Origin: JBKPFU01 sp046728975
Lineage (GTDB): Bacteria > Actinomycetota > Thermoleophilia > Gaiellales > Gaiellaceae
NCBI GenBank assembly: GCA_046728975.1
Contig: JBKPFU010000073.1
Location: 14,371-78,370, forward strand
Length of the DNA stretch: 64,000 bases
Direction: 5' to 3'
Positions 39,279 to 47,635 of the stretch are shown piece after piece. The notes beneath the pieces were generated by a model, which saw only the letters and a list, made by a program, of their open reading frames with translations, made no database searches and was not told the origin of the DNA. Position 1 is the stretch's first letter. Each line of letters begins with the position of its first letter. The translations under genes were made by a program, and so were the position numbers.

Positions 39279-42227
39279 GTGGAGCGAAAGCTCGCGACAG
39301 TGCTGTTCGTGGATCTGGTCGACTCGACCTCCTTCGTGTCCTCGAGGGATCCGGAGGTCGTGCGCCGCCGCGTGAACGAGTACTTCCAGCGCGTCTCCCA
39401 CTGCGTCACGACGCACGGAGGGATCGTCGAGAAGTTCGCCGGGGACGCCGTCATGGCCGCGTTCGGGATCCCGCAGGCGCACGAGGACGACGCCGAGCGC
39501 GCGGTTCGCGCCGGGCTCGCGATCCTCGACACGGTGCGGGAGCTCGAGCTCGAGGCCCGCATCGGAGTCGAGTCCGGCGAGGTCGTGGCCGAGGACGGCG
39601 ATTCGACATTCGCGACCGGCGAAGCCGTCAACCTCGCCGCCCGCCTCCAGCAGTCCGCGGAGAAAGGCGAGCTCCGGATCGGGCCCGGAGCGCACCGGCT
39701 CACCTTCGGCCGCTTCGAGGTCGAAGACGTCGGCCCGGTGGAGATCCGCGGCCGCGAGGAGCCGATCTGGGCGTGGAAGGCGGTCTGCGCTCGGCGAGAC
39801 GGCGGCGGCCCGAGAAGCCTGGCCGCGCCGTTCATCGGCCGCGAAGGCGAGCTCGCCCTGCTCGAGAACACTTTCAACCGCGCGATCCGCGACCGCCGCG
39901 CGCACCTGTTCACCGCCTACGGCGAGCCCGGCGTCGGCAAGAGCCGGCTCGCGCGCGAGTTCGCAGAGAGCCTCGAGGGCGCAACAGTGCTCGCAGGCCG
40001 CTCGCTTCCGTACGGGGAGGGCGTCACGTACTGGCCGCTCGCGGAGATGGTCAAGTACGCGGCGGGGATCGCCGACGACGACCCGCTCGACGTCGCGATC
40101 GAGAAGCTTCGCGACACGTGCGAGGACGAGGTCGTGGCCGACCTGCTCGGCCTCGCTTCTGGTGTCCTCGAGGCCGTTCACGGTGAGCGCAGCCAGCAGG
40201 AGATCGCCTGGGCCGCGCGCGCGTGGGCGCAGCGGATGGCGCAGGAGCAGCCGCTCGTCCTCGTGTTCGAGGACATCCACTGGGCCGAGGATCCGCTGCT
40301 CGAGCTGATCGTGCACCTCTCGGAGTGGGTGCGGGACGCGCCTCTCTTGCTGCTCTGCATCGCGCGACCGGAGCTGCTCGACAACCGCCCGAACTGGGGT
40401 GGCGGCCGCCTCCGCGCGACCGCGATCGAGCTGGAGCCCCTCCCGCGCGACGAGAGCGAGGAGCTGATGGCGGCGCTGCTCGAGGGCGCGGAGCTCTCGG
40501 AGCACGAGAGGGCCGAGCTGCTCGACAAGACGGAGGGGAACCCACTGTTCGTCGAGGAAACGATCCGGATGGTCAGAGAGGAGGGGCTGGATGGCGTCAC
40601 GGCGCGCATCCCGGACTCGCTCCAGGCCCTGATCGCCGCGCGCGTCGACAGGCTTCCGGCGGAGTCGAAGACGCTGATCCAGCGGGCGGCGATGATCGGT
40701 CGCATCTTCTGGGTCGGCGCGGTCGAGCATCTCGCGCCCGAGCTCGAGGACATCTCCGGTGTGATCGAGGATCTGCTCCTGCGCGACTTCATCCTCCCCG
40801 AGCAGCATTCGACGATCTCCGGCGAGACCGCCTACCGCTTCAAGCACGTGCTCATCCGCGAAGTCGCCTACTCGGGTCTCTCGAAGAGCGACCGCGCCGA
40901 GCACCACGCGCGCTTCGCCGAGTGGCTGAAGGAGCGCGCGGGAGAGGAGCTCCTCGAGATCCGCGCGTACCACCTCGACCACGCGACCCAGCTCCTCGCC
41001 GAGCTCGACGGCTCCGCGCCCGAGGAGCTTGCGCACGACGCCGCCGTGGCTCTCGAAGGCGCCGGCCGTCGCGCGCTGGCGCGCGAGGCGAACCGCTCGG
41101 CCCGCAAGCTTCTGGTGCGGGCGGTAGAGCTCGAGCCGACGCTCGAGCGCCGCTACCAGGCCGCCCGGGCAGCCTGGCGCCTTGCGGATCTTCCGACCGT
41201 GTCGATCGAGATGGAGCGTGTCCGCGCCGACGCAAAGGACGCCGGCGACAATGCGATCGAGGCTCGCGCGCTGGCCGCTCTCGCCGAAGAGGCGCTCTTC
41301 CGCGGCGCCGATCTCGAGGAAGCGGAGCGGCTGGCAGGACGCGCGCTGGAGATCGTGGACGACGACGATCTCGCCGGCCGCTACGAGGCCCTCGGGCAGC
41401 TTCAGATCGCGGCCTGGTGGAAGGGCGACGTTAGCGAGTCGGAGCGCTACGCAAACGAGCAGCACGAGATCGCGCGGGCCACGGGACGCGCCGATCTCGA
41501 AGCGCACGCGGCGGCGGAGCTCGCGCAGCTCCGTCTCCTCCGTGGGGATTCGGCGGGCGCCGAGCGTCTGCTCGAGCAGGCGCGGAGGCTTGCGGAGCAG
41601 AGCGGGTCGCTGATCTCGGAGGCGTGGGTGATGATCGGCCTCGGCGATTTCTACGGTTCCCGCGACGAGCTGGAAGCGGCCGAGGCGGCCCTGGGTCGCG
41701 CGATCGAGCTCTTCTCGGAGGCCGGCAACCAGTCGATGCTCGGCCGGGCGCACTTCCGTCTCGCTCGGGTTATCGCGCGGCAGGGCGACGCCAAGGCCGC
41801 CGAGCGCCTCTACCGCGAGTCGATTCGCGTGCTGAAGGCCCTGGAGGACCGCGGCACGCTCTGCGAGGCGCAGCGCGGGATCGCGCAACTGATGCTCGAG
41901 CGGGGTGATCTCGACGAAGCCGAGAAGTTCGCATTGAAGGCGCGCGAGACGGTCGGCCCGCAGGACGTCACGTCGCTGTCGACGACCGCGATGACCCTCG
42001 GGCTCGTTCGAGCTGCGCAGGGCCTGGACGAGGAAGCGGAGGCACTCCTACGCGAGGCGGTCGAGAGGATCGCGCCGACGGACTGCGTGAAGCTCCAGAA
42101 CGAGCCGTTCGAGGCGCTCGCTCAGTTCCTCCGCGAACGCGGTCGCGACGACGAGGCGGCGGCGGTCGACGCTCGCCTCGAGGACCTCCGGCCGGACGCC
42201 GAGACCAGCGCCGCGCGCACGGCCTGA
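39279..42227 (+). CDS. Class III nucleotide cyclase fused to ATPase and TPR-like repeats
   Basis: 982 residues, start GTG 39279 (VERKLATVLFVDLVDST). The cyclase domain is about 1-170, with metal Asp in FVDLVDST, the second in FAGDAVMAAFG, and GEAVNLAARLQQ with Asn/Arg, but Glu rather than Asp before AVN. The ATPase follows with GEPGVGKSRLA and LVLVFEDIHWAED. About 450 residues of helical repeats complete the protein (ALGRAIELFSEAGN type). Same architecture as 11576-14752 but without the zinc ribbon. Likely a signal-integrating adenylate cyclase. Its last 106 nt overlap the convergent endonuclease-like gene. Confidence 0.9.
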   Translation: MERKLATVLFVDLVDSTSFVSSRDPEVVRRRVNEYFQRVSHCVTTHGGIVEKFAGDAVMAAFGIPQAHEDDAERAVRAGLAILDTVRELELEARIGVESGEVVAEDGDSTFATGEAVNLAARLQQSAEKGELRIGPGAHRLTFGRFEVEDVGPVEIRGREEPIWAWKAVCARRDGGGPRSLAAPFIGREGELALLENTFNRAIRDRRAHLFTAYGEPGVGKSRLAREFAESLEGATVLAGRSLPYGEGVTYWPLAEMVKYAAGIADDDPLDVAIEKLRDTCEDEVVADLLGLASGVLEAVHGERSQQEIAWAARAWAQRMAQEQPLVLVFEDIHWAEDPLLELIVHLSEWVRDAPLLLLCIARPELLDNRPNWGGGRLRATAIELEPLPRDESEELMAALLEGAELSEHERAELLDKTEGNPLFVEETIRMVREEGLDGVTARIPDSLQALIAARVDRLPAESKTLIQRAAMIGRIFWVGAVEHLAPELEDISGVIEDLLLRDFILPEQHSTISGETAYRFKHVLIREVAYSGLSKSDRAEHHARFAEWLKERAGEELLEIRAYHLDHATQLLAELDGSAPEELAHDAAVALEGAGRRALAREANRSARKLLVRAVELEPTLERRYQAARAAWRLADLPTVSIEMERVRADAKDAGDNAIEARALAALAEEALFRGADLEEAERLAGRALEIVDDDDLAGRYEALGQLQIAAWWKGDVSESERYANEQHEIARATGRADLEAHAAAELAQLRLLRGDSAGAERLLEQARRLAEQSGSLISEAWVMIGLGDFYGSRDELEAAEAALGRAIELFSEAGNQSMLGRAHFRLARVIARQGDAKAAERLYRESIRVLKALEDRGTLCEAQRGIAQLMLERGDLDEAEKFALKARETVGPQDVTSLSTTAMTLGLVRAAQGLDEEAEALLREAVERIAPTDCVKLQNEPFEALAQFLRERGRDDEAAAVDARLEDLRPDAETSAARTA

Positions 42228-43009
42228 TGTGACGTCTCGTCCGGCGACTCGCTGATCACGGTCGCCGGGCGCTTGAAGCGGACCAGCGCTTCGCCTAGCG
42301 GCTCGGCGCGGAGCGTCCCTTCGCCGTACGCGAGGTGCTTCGTCTCGTTGCGGTTGGCGAAGGCAATGTCGGAGAAGTGGATGTGGAAAGGCGCCTTCGG
42401 CGGTAGCAGCGCGTCGGCGGCGGCGAGCACGTCCGCGAACGCCTCGACCTCGGTGAACGCGCCGTCGGAGGTCGCATGCAGGTGCGCGAAATCAAGGACG
42501 GGCCGGACCCATCCGCACCGTCCCGCGATGGCGAAGACGTCCTCCGCGCTGCCCAGGTCGTTCACCCGGCCCATGATCTCGACTCCGAACGGGACGGCTC
42601 GGCCCTTACCCTCTAACCGCTCTCGCAGCTCCCCCAGTTGCTCGCAGACGGAGCCGATCGCCACGTCACGCTCACGGCCGAGCAGGAACCCGGGGTGGAA
42701 TACGACCAGCTCTGCCCCGGCAGCTGTTGCGATTCCCGCCGAGTGATCGAGCATGCCCACCGCCATCCGCTGCTTCTTGTCGCGCTCGACGTGGCCCATG
42801 AACCCCGCGATCGGCGCATGAACGGAGAGGACGATCCCGTTCGCGCGCGCGAGCTCCCCGAACCGCTCGGCCCAGGGGTAATCCATCCAGAACTTGCCCT
42901 CGAAGTCGATCTCGCATGCGTTGTAGCCACGCTCGCGCAGCAGCTCGATCGCAGCCTCGGGGCTCTCGCGCGACGGGACCCGAGCGGGCCCGAAGTGGAG
43001 CTTCGTCAT
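42122..43009 (-). CDS. Endonuclease IV-like TIM-barrel protein
   Basis: 295 residues starting MTKLHFGPARVPSRE. Metal-ligand blocks of the AP endonuclease family 2 barrel are seen in order: LSVHAPI, VVFHPGF, FGVEIMGRVNDLG, VLDFAHLHA, FHIHFSDIAF with ETKHLAYGEG, and the final Glu in VISESPD. Probably a zinc-dependent AP endonuclease, or a sugar isomerase-like relative. The last ~35 residues are Ser/Arg-rich and are coded antisense to the cyclase gene, so they may be a non-conserved extension. Start supported by TACGCT 7 nt upstream. Confidence 0.82.
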   Translation of the reverse strand: MTKLHFGPARVPSRESPEAAIELLRERGYNACEIDFEGKFWMDYPWAERFGELARANGIVLSVHAPIAGFMGHVERDKKQRMAVGMLDHSAGIATAAGAELVVFHPGFLLGRERDVAIGSVCEQLGELRERLEGKGRAVPFGVEIMGRVNDLGSAEDVFAIAGRCGWVRPVLDFAHLHATSDGAFTEVEAFADVLAAADALLPPKAPFHIHFSDIAFANRNETKHLAYGEGTLRAEPLGEALVRFKRPATVISESPDETSHQAVRAALVSASGRRSSRRASTAAASSSRPRSRRN

Positions 43010-43016
43010 TCGGTCC

Positions 43017-43022
43017 AGCGTA
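43017..43022 (-). promoter_or_regulatory. -10 element TACGCT for the endonuclease-like gene
   Basis: TACGCT on the minus strand, 7 nt before ATG 43009. It forms a divergent pair with the same hexamer at 43051-43056 on the plus strand. Confidence 0.5.
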
Positions 43023-43050
43023 TCCGCGGGGTGCCGTCCGACGGCCTCTC

Positions 43051-43056
43051 TACGCT
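43051..43056 (+). promoter_or_regulatory. -10 element TACGCT for the gene at 43063
   Basis: TACGCT, 6 nt, then ATG 43063. The 53-nt divergent intergenic space thus holds two facing leaderless promoters. Confidence 0.5.
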
Positions 43057-43062
43057 CAGCAC

Positions 43063-43305
43063 ATGGCCAAGAAGCCAAGCCGAATCGACCTTCTCGAGCT
43101 CGACATCGACCTCCGCCTGAGTGACCTCTGGCGCGAGGCGAGCGAGATCGGGGAGTGGAACCTCGAGGTCGTCGCCGCCTTCATGCGGGCCGCCTACGGG
43201 AAGGGCTATTGCGACGCCTTGACGGAGGATTCGCCGGGGTCGCTCTGCGAGGAGCACGGGTACCGCGTGCCCGCACGGCGTCCGGCGCCGGCCGCCGAGG
43301 TTTAG
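43063..43305 (+). CDS. Small hypothetical protein
   Basis: 80 residues, MAKKPSRIDLLELDIDLRL, then a helix SDLWREASEIGEWNLEVVAAFMRAAY-like region, and a C-terminal part with two cysteines (KGYCDALTED, GSLCEEHGYR). Helical, charged, cytosolic. No family recognised. Start fixed by promoter spacing. Confidence 0.6.
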   Translation: MAKKPSRIDLLELDIDLRLSDLWREASEIGEWNLEVVAAFMRAAYGKGYCDALTEDSPGSLCEEHGYRVPARRPAPAAEV

Positions 43306-43317
43306 GCACCCCCTCGC

Positions 43318-43323
43318 TAGAAT
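43318..43323 (+). promoter_or_regulatory. -10 element TAGAAT upstream of the CcmI-like gene
   Basis: TAGAAT 47 nt before ATG 43371; a normal-leader promoter for the run 43371-45619. Confidence 0.4.
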
Positions 43324-43370
43324 CGGCGCCCGGAAGGCACCGGTGTGCGGTGCCGTGATCAGCGCGCCTC

Positions 43371-43697
43371 ATGAGCTGGGAACTTCTCCTCGGTCTGCTC
43401 CTTGCAGTCGCGTGCGTCGTCTTCGTCGCGCGGCCGTTCCTTCGGGATCCCGAAGGGCGCAACGACCGCCTCGGCGAGCCCGATCCGGAGGAACGCCTTC
43501 GGCTGGAGCTCGCCGAGGAGCGCGACCGGGCGCTCGCGGCGCTGAAGGAGCTCGAGTTCGACCATCGCACCGGTAAGGTCAGCGACGAGGACTACCGCGA
43601 GCTCGTCGGGCCGCTGCGGCACCGAGTCGCGGCCGCCCTGCGGGCCCTGGACGGAAAGAAGGAGGCGCCCGTCGACAAAGCGAGGATCCGTGGCTAA
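43371..43697 (+). CDS. CcmI-like membrane protein (cytochrome c maturation type)
   Basis: 108 residues. One N-terminal membrane span (WELLLGLLLAVACVVFVARPF) is followed by a charged helical hairpin with ALKELEFDHRTGKVSDEDY, the pattern shared by CcmI N-terminal modules and many short actinobacterial proteins. No Ccm genes are next to it, so the role may differ. The stop overlaps the zinc-ribbon gene by 8 nt. Confidence 0.68.
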   Translation: MSWELLLGLLLAVACVVFVARPFLRDPEGRNDRLGEPDPEERLRLELAEERDRALAALKELEFDHRTGKVSDEDYRELVGPLRHRVAAALRALDGKKEAPVDKARIRG

Positions 43698-44370
43698 CTG
43701 CCGGAACTGCGGCAGCGCGCTCCCGGACGGGAGTCGCTTCTGTCCTGAATGCGGCGTTCGCGTCTCGTCCGAGGGCGACACGGCGATCGACGAGCTCCCA
43801 ACGGAGGAGACCGGCCCGGTTCCCGTGAACGTCGTCCGAGGCCGTCCGCGGTTGATCGAGGCCGCAGGGCGGGTCTCGGGCAGTTTATTCGGCTCCCTCC
43901 GCGCCCAGGCCGGAGCCGCCGCGGACGCGGTCGGGGCCTATTCGGGCGCACAGCTGGAGCTCATTCGGCTTCGCCGGGAGGTGTCCGCGCTTGTCGCTCA
44001 ACGAGCGGAGGCGGCGCGCGCTTTGGGCGAGGCAGTGTACGGTGGCGACGACGAGTCGCGAGAATCCGCTGCAAATCGCATGCGTCAGCTCGACGAGGCG
44101 ATCTCAGCCAAGGAGGGCGAGATGAACCAGGTAGCCGAGAAGGCGAGGAAGCGCATCGACCGCGCGCACCTCCAGGTGCAGCCGACAGAGGTGGTCGAGC
44201 CGCCGGCGCCCGAGCCTTCGCCCGTGCCGTCGGAGCCGCCGGCCCCCATCCACGTGCCCGAGCCTGCCCCCGTTCCGTCCGAGCCGCCCGCTCCCCAACC
44301 TGTGCCCGAACCGCGGCCCGAGCCGTCCCCGCCGGCCGTGCCCGCTCCCGAGGCACCTCAGGAGGAGTAG
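43690..44370 (+). CDS. Zinc-ribbon protein with coiled coil and Pro/Glu-rich tail
   Basis: 226 residues from GTG 43690: a zinc ribbon at residues 4-22 (CRNCGSALPDGSRFCPEC), a helical/coiled-coil middle (IRLRREVSALVAQRAEAARAL), and a low-complexity Pro/Glu/Ala tail from about residue 165 (repeats of PVPSEPPAP). Domain order suggests a scaffold rather than an enzyme. Co-transcribed with the CcmI-like gene and followed after 40 nt by the M23 peptidase. Confidence 0.72.
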   Translation: MANCRNCGSALPDGSRFCPECGVRVSSEGDTAIDELPTEETGPVPVNVVRGRPRLIEAAGRVSGSLFGSLRAQAGAAADAVGAYSGAQLELIRLRREVSALVAQRAEAARALGEAVYGGDDESRESAANRMRQLDEAISAKEGEMNQVAEKARKRIDRAHLQVQPTEVVEPPAPEPSPVPSEPPAPIHVPEPAPVPSEPPAPQPVPEPRPEPSPPAVPAPEAPQEE

Positions 44371-44410
44371 CGCGAGCGGCCGGGCAGGGACGTCCGGCCG
44401 GGTCCCGAAC

Positions 44411-45619
44411 ATGAGGCACGTGGCCAGGCGGTTCGCTCCCGCGCTCGTCGCCTTGCTTCTGCTCGCGCCCACGGCGAGCGGGGATGTCGCAACACGGAAG
44501 CAGTCGATCGATGCCCGGCTCGGGCGCCTGCACGAACAGATCGCCGCGGCGCAGCGGCAGGAGCAGGCTTTGTCGGCGCAAATCGCCGACGTCACTTCTC
44601 AGATCCGCAGCCTCGAGGCCCGCGTCGTCGACGTCTCGAGCCGGCTGGCGACGCTCGAGCACGATCTCGCCCTCTACCAGGAGAAGCTCGATCGCCTCGC
44701 CGCGCTCTTTCGGCTCGAGACGAAGCGCCTCAATTTCCTGCGCGGGCAGTATCGGGTTTCGCTCGAGCGGTTGAACTCGAGGCTCGTCGCGATCTACGAG
44801 TCCGGCGACATCGACACGCTCGGAGTGCTGTTCTCGGCGTCGAACTTCTCCGATGCCGTCGACGACCTCGAATACCTGACCGAGCTCGCGCAGCAGGACC
44901 GCCGGATTGCGCTCGATGTGGACGCCGCAAAGGAGCAGGCGCGGATCGCGCGGGCACGCACGAAGAAGCTCCGCGACCGCGTCGCGGCGACCACCCGCGC
45001 CGTCGCTTACCGAACGGCGCAGGTTCGGACCGTGCGGAACACGCTGCTCGCCTCCGAGCACCAGCTCTCGAGCTCGCGATTGCGCAAACAGCGCTCGCTC
45101 GCGGGTGCGCGTTCCGCCGAGCGTGAGGCCGCGAGCGAGGCCGGGGCGCTCGCCCAGGTCAGCGCGCAGCTCGGGGCGCAGATCGCGGCGGCCCAGGCCG
45201 CGCGCGCCGCCTCCGCTTCGTCCTCCTCCGCTTCGTCGGACACGACACCCTCGTCGAGCGGGCTCATCTGGCCCGTCAGCGGCCCCGTCGTCAGCGGCTT
45301 CGGAATGCGCTGGGGCCGTTTGCACGCAGGGATCGACATTGCCGCTCCCTCGGGGACGCCGATTCATGCCGCGGCGTCCGGCACCGTCATCTACGCCGGC
45401 TGGATGAGCGGTTACGGAAACCTTCTCGTGATCGATCACGGAGGCGGCCTCGCAACCGCCTACGGCCATCAGTCGAGCGTCGCGGCCGGGAATGGACAGG
45501 GCGTCTCGCAGGGCCAGGTGATCGGTTATGTCGGCTGCACCGGGCACTGCTTCGGCCCGCACCTGCATTTCGAGGTGCGCGTGAACGGGTCGCCGGTCGA
45601 TCCCCTCGGCTACCTCTGA
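44411..45619 (+). CDS. Secreted M23-family peptidase with coiled coil (EnvC-like)
   Basis: 402 residues. A signal peptide is followed by a long coiled coil (about 28-255; QIAAAQRQEQALSAQIAD and onward) and a C-terminal LytM domain. Zinc ligands are present: HAGIDIAAPSGTP (H, D), YGHQS and HLHFEVR (HxH), so catalysis is expected, unlike EnvC/NlpD activators that have lost them. Cuts peptidoglycan crosslinks. A Ser-rich linker joins coil and peptidase. Confidence 0.92.
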   Translation: MRHVARRFAPALVALLLLAPTASGDVATRKQSIDARLGRLHEQIAAAQRQEQALSAQIADVTSQIRSLEARVVDVSSRLATLEHDLALYQEKLDRLAALFRLETKRLNFLRGQYRVSLERLNSRLVAIYESGDIDTLGVLFSASNFSDAVDDLEYLTELAQQDRRIALDVDAAKEQARIARARTKKLRDRVAATTRAVAYRTAQVRTVRNTLLASEHQLSSSRLRKQRSLAGARSAEREAASEAGALAQVSAQLGAQIAAAQAARAASASSSSASSDTTPSSSGLIWPVSGPVVSGFGMRWGRLHAGIDIAAPSGTPIHAAASGTVIYAGWMSGYGNLLVIDHGGGLATAYGHQSSVAAGNGQGVSQGQVIGYVGCTGHCFGPHLHFEVRVNGSPVDPLGYL

Positions 45620-45722
45620 TCGGGGAGCCGTATCCCGTTTCGCAACTCAGGCGTTTCTAACTTGTAAGTCGTAAGAAGGCGCGTCTGATCGCGTCTTCTC
45701 GCGACGCATTCGTCTCCCGACG

Positions 45723-45757
45723 GCGCCGGCCGCCCGTGAATTCGGGCGGCCGGGCGC
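45723..45757. terminator. Bidirectional hairpin between convergent M23 and mntH genes
   Basis: GCGCCGGCCGCCCG paired with CGGGCGGCCGGGCGC (one bulge) around a 6-nt TGAATT loop. It lies 104 nt after the M23 stop and 22 nt after the mntH stop. There is no clear T-run on either side. Confidence 0.55.
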
Positions 45758-45778
45758 TAAGAGGGCTCGGTGGAATTC

Positions 45779-47068
45779 CTATGTGAGGCCGAACGTCTGC
45801 GCGAGCAGGAAGACGTTCAGCGCCGAGATCAACGTGGCGACCACGGCCGCCGTCACCGTGGTCGCGCGCCGGTTCGCGAGCGGGCCCATGATGTCGCGGC
45901 GGCTGGTGAACATGACAAGCGGGATCAGCGCGAACGGGATGCCGAACGAGAGCACGACCTGACTGATCACCAGCGTCCGGGACGGATCGACCCCGATCCC
46001 GATCACGAGCAGCGCCGGGATCATCGTTACCGCGCGCCGGACGAAGAGGGGAATCCGGCGGCGGATGAAGCCTTGCATCACGACCTGACCGGAAAGCGTC
46101 CCGACGGTCGAGCTCGAGAGACCGGAGGCGAGCAGCGCGAGTGCGAAGAGGGTGCTCGAGGCGCCGCCGAGGATCGGCTCCAGCGTTCGATGCGCGCCCT
46201 CCAGCGAATCGACGTCGTTCAGCCCGCTCTCGAAGAAGACGCTCGCGGCCATCACGAGCATCGACATGTTGATCACACCCGCGATCGACATCGCGATGAT
46301 CACGTCGATCCGCGTGTACTTGTAGAGCTTCTTCGCCTCCGCGTCGTTCTGGGGAACAACGCGGTTCTGCAGCAGCGCCGAGTGGAGGTAGATGACGTGC
46401 GGCATCACGGTCGCACCGAGGATCCCGACGGCGAGCAGCACCGACTCCGAGCCGGCGAAGGCGGGGACGACGGCGTGATGGGCGACCGAGCCGAGCGGAG
46501 GATCGGCGTAGAAGAGCTCGGCAATGTACGAGACGCCGATCACGCCCACGAGGGAGGCGATCACCACCTCGAACGGCCGGAAGCCGAAGCGCTGAAGCCC
46601 GAGGATCGCGAAAGTGACGGCCCCGGTGATCAGCGCCGCCGGAAAGAGGTCGATCCCGAGGAGCAGATGGAAGCCGAGCGCCGCGCCGAGGAACTCGGCC
46701 AGGTCGGTCGCCATCGCGATGAGCTCGGCCTGAATCCAGAGCCCGATCGTGGTCTTGCGCGCAAAGCGCTCCCGGCAGACCTCCGGCAGGTTCCGGCCGG
46801 TGGCGATGCCGAGTTTCGCCGACAGCGTCTGGATCAGCATCGCCATCAGGTTCGAGGCGACGATCACCCAGACGAGCGTGAAGCCGAACTTCGAGCCCCC
46901 TGCGATGTTCGTGGCGAAGTTGCCGGGATCCATGTACGCGACGCACGCGACAAACGCCGGGCCGAGGAACGGAAGGATCCGGAGCGGGTGGGGGGCGCCG
47001 CGAAGAACGCGCTCGGCGGCCCCGATCGGCTGCGCGGCAGCGACAGCGTCTGCGCGCGTGGCCATCAT
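45779..47068 (-). CDS. mntH: NRAMP-family divalent metal (Mn2+) transporter
   Basis: 429 residues, about 11 membrane spans. The metal-binding motifs are intact: YMDPGNFATN in the first helix and TVMPHVIYLHS in the sixth. Proton-coupled Mn2+ or Fe2+ import. Minus-strand ATG 47068 has TACACT 6 nt upstream and, just beyond, the palindrome TTAGGC-TT-GCCTAA, which is the pattern of a DtxR/MntR/IdeR box. That fits metal-repressed transport. Confidence 0.95.
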   Translation of the reverse strand: MMATRADAVAAAQPIGAAERVLRGAPHPLRILPFLGPAFVACVAYMDPGNFATNIAGGSKFGFTLVWVIVASNLMAMLIQTLSAKLGIATGRNLPEVCRERFARKTTIGLWIQAELIAMATDLAEFLGAALGFHLLLGIDLFPAALITGAVTFAILGLQRFGFRPFEVVIASLVGVIGVSYIAELFYADPPLGSVAHHAVVPAFAGSESVLLAVGILGATVMPHVIYLHSALLQNRVVPQNDAEAKKLYKYTRIDVIIAMSIAGVINMSMLVMAASVFFESGLNDVDSLEGAHRTLEPILGGASSTLFALALLASGLSSSTVGTLSGQVVMQGFIRRRIPLFVRRAVTMIPALLVIGIGVDPSRTLVISQVVLSFGIPFALIPLVMFTSRRDIMGPLANRRATTVTAAVVATLISALNVFLLAQTFGLT

Positions 47069-47074
47069 GGCGCC

Positions 47075-47080
47075 AGTGTA
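47075..47080 (-). promoter_or_regulatory. -10 element TACACT, leaderless promoter of mntH
   Basis: TACACT ends 6 nt before the mntH ATG. The DtxR/MntR-type box starts 8 nt upstream and covers the -35 position. Confidence 0.55.
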
Positions 47081-47087
47081 GCGAAAT

Positions 47088-47104
47088 GTTAGGCTTGCCT
47101 AAAC
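47088..47104. promoter_or_regulatory. DtxR/MntR-type metal box upstream of mntH
   Basis: GTTTAGGCAAGCCTAAC read on the minus strand, a palindrome with 6-bp arms TTAGGC/GCCTAA. It overlaps the last codons and stop of hpt (stop 47099-47101). A metal-loaded repressor here would block the mntH -35 region. Confidence 0.65.
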
Positions 47105-47635
47105 TTTTGCGACGTGCAGGCCGGGCAGGTTGCGGTACCGCTCCGCGATGTCGAAGCCGTAGCCCACGAAGAACTCGTCCGGAACGACGAACCCGGTGTA
47201 TCGCACCGGCAGATCGTCGACGAGCCGGCGATACGGCCGATCGAGCAGCGTCGCGATCGCGAGCGAGCGCGGAGAGCGCAGGCGGAGAACGCTGCGCAGG
47301 TAGTTGAGGGTGAGACCGGTGTCGACGATGTCCTCGACGAGCAGCACGTCGCGGTCAGTGATCTCGGAATCGAGGTCTTTGACCAAGCGGACCCGGGAGT
47401 GCCCGCCGACCTCGCCGCCCCCGAACGCCGCCAGCTCGACGAAGTCGATCGCGTGGCCGGTGGGAAGCTCGCGCGAAAGGTCGGCGAGGAAGACGAAGCT
47501 TCCCTTGAGCAAGCCGACCAGCAGCAGTTGACCCGCCTCGTAGTCGGCAGCAATCTCGGCGCCCAACTCCGCCACGCGGGCGCGGATCTCCTCGGCGCGC
47601 AGGTAGACGTCCCCGATTCTGGGACCGGGGCTCAG
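47099..47635 (-). CDS. hpt: Hypoxanthine phosphoribosyltransferase; probable CTG start
   Basis: 178 residues if started at the CTG 47633-47635. PRPP loop VLLVEDIVDTGLTLNYL, LLKGSFVFLADL and VGYGFDIAERYRNLPG are canonical for purine salvage HPRT. The region IGDVYLRAEEIRARVAELG upstream of the first GTG (47575) is conserved-looking, and the 158-residue GTG form is short for the family. The CTG overlaps the TGA of the upstream nuclease-like gene (CTGA), exactly like the ATGA/GTGA/TTGA junctions elsewhere, which supports it. Confidence 0.9.
   Translation of the reverse strand: MSPGPRIGDVYLRAEEIRARVAELGAEIAADYEAGQLLLVGLLKGSFVFLADLSRELPTGHAIDFVELAAFGGGEVGGHSRVRLVKDLDSEITDRDVLLVEDIVDTGLTLNYLRSVLRLRSPRSLAIATLLDRPYRRLVDDLPVRYTGFVVPDEFFVGYGFDIAERYRNLPGLHVAKV

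Noticed and set aside
39111..41888. A 925-codon open frame on the minus strand
   Set aside because: It lies wholly antisense to the well-supported cyclase/ATPase gene; the translated sequence is Arg/Leu/Glu-rich composition typical of mirror frames in GC-rich DNA, with no motif.
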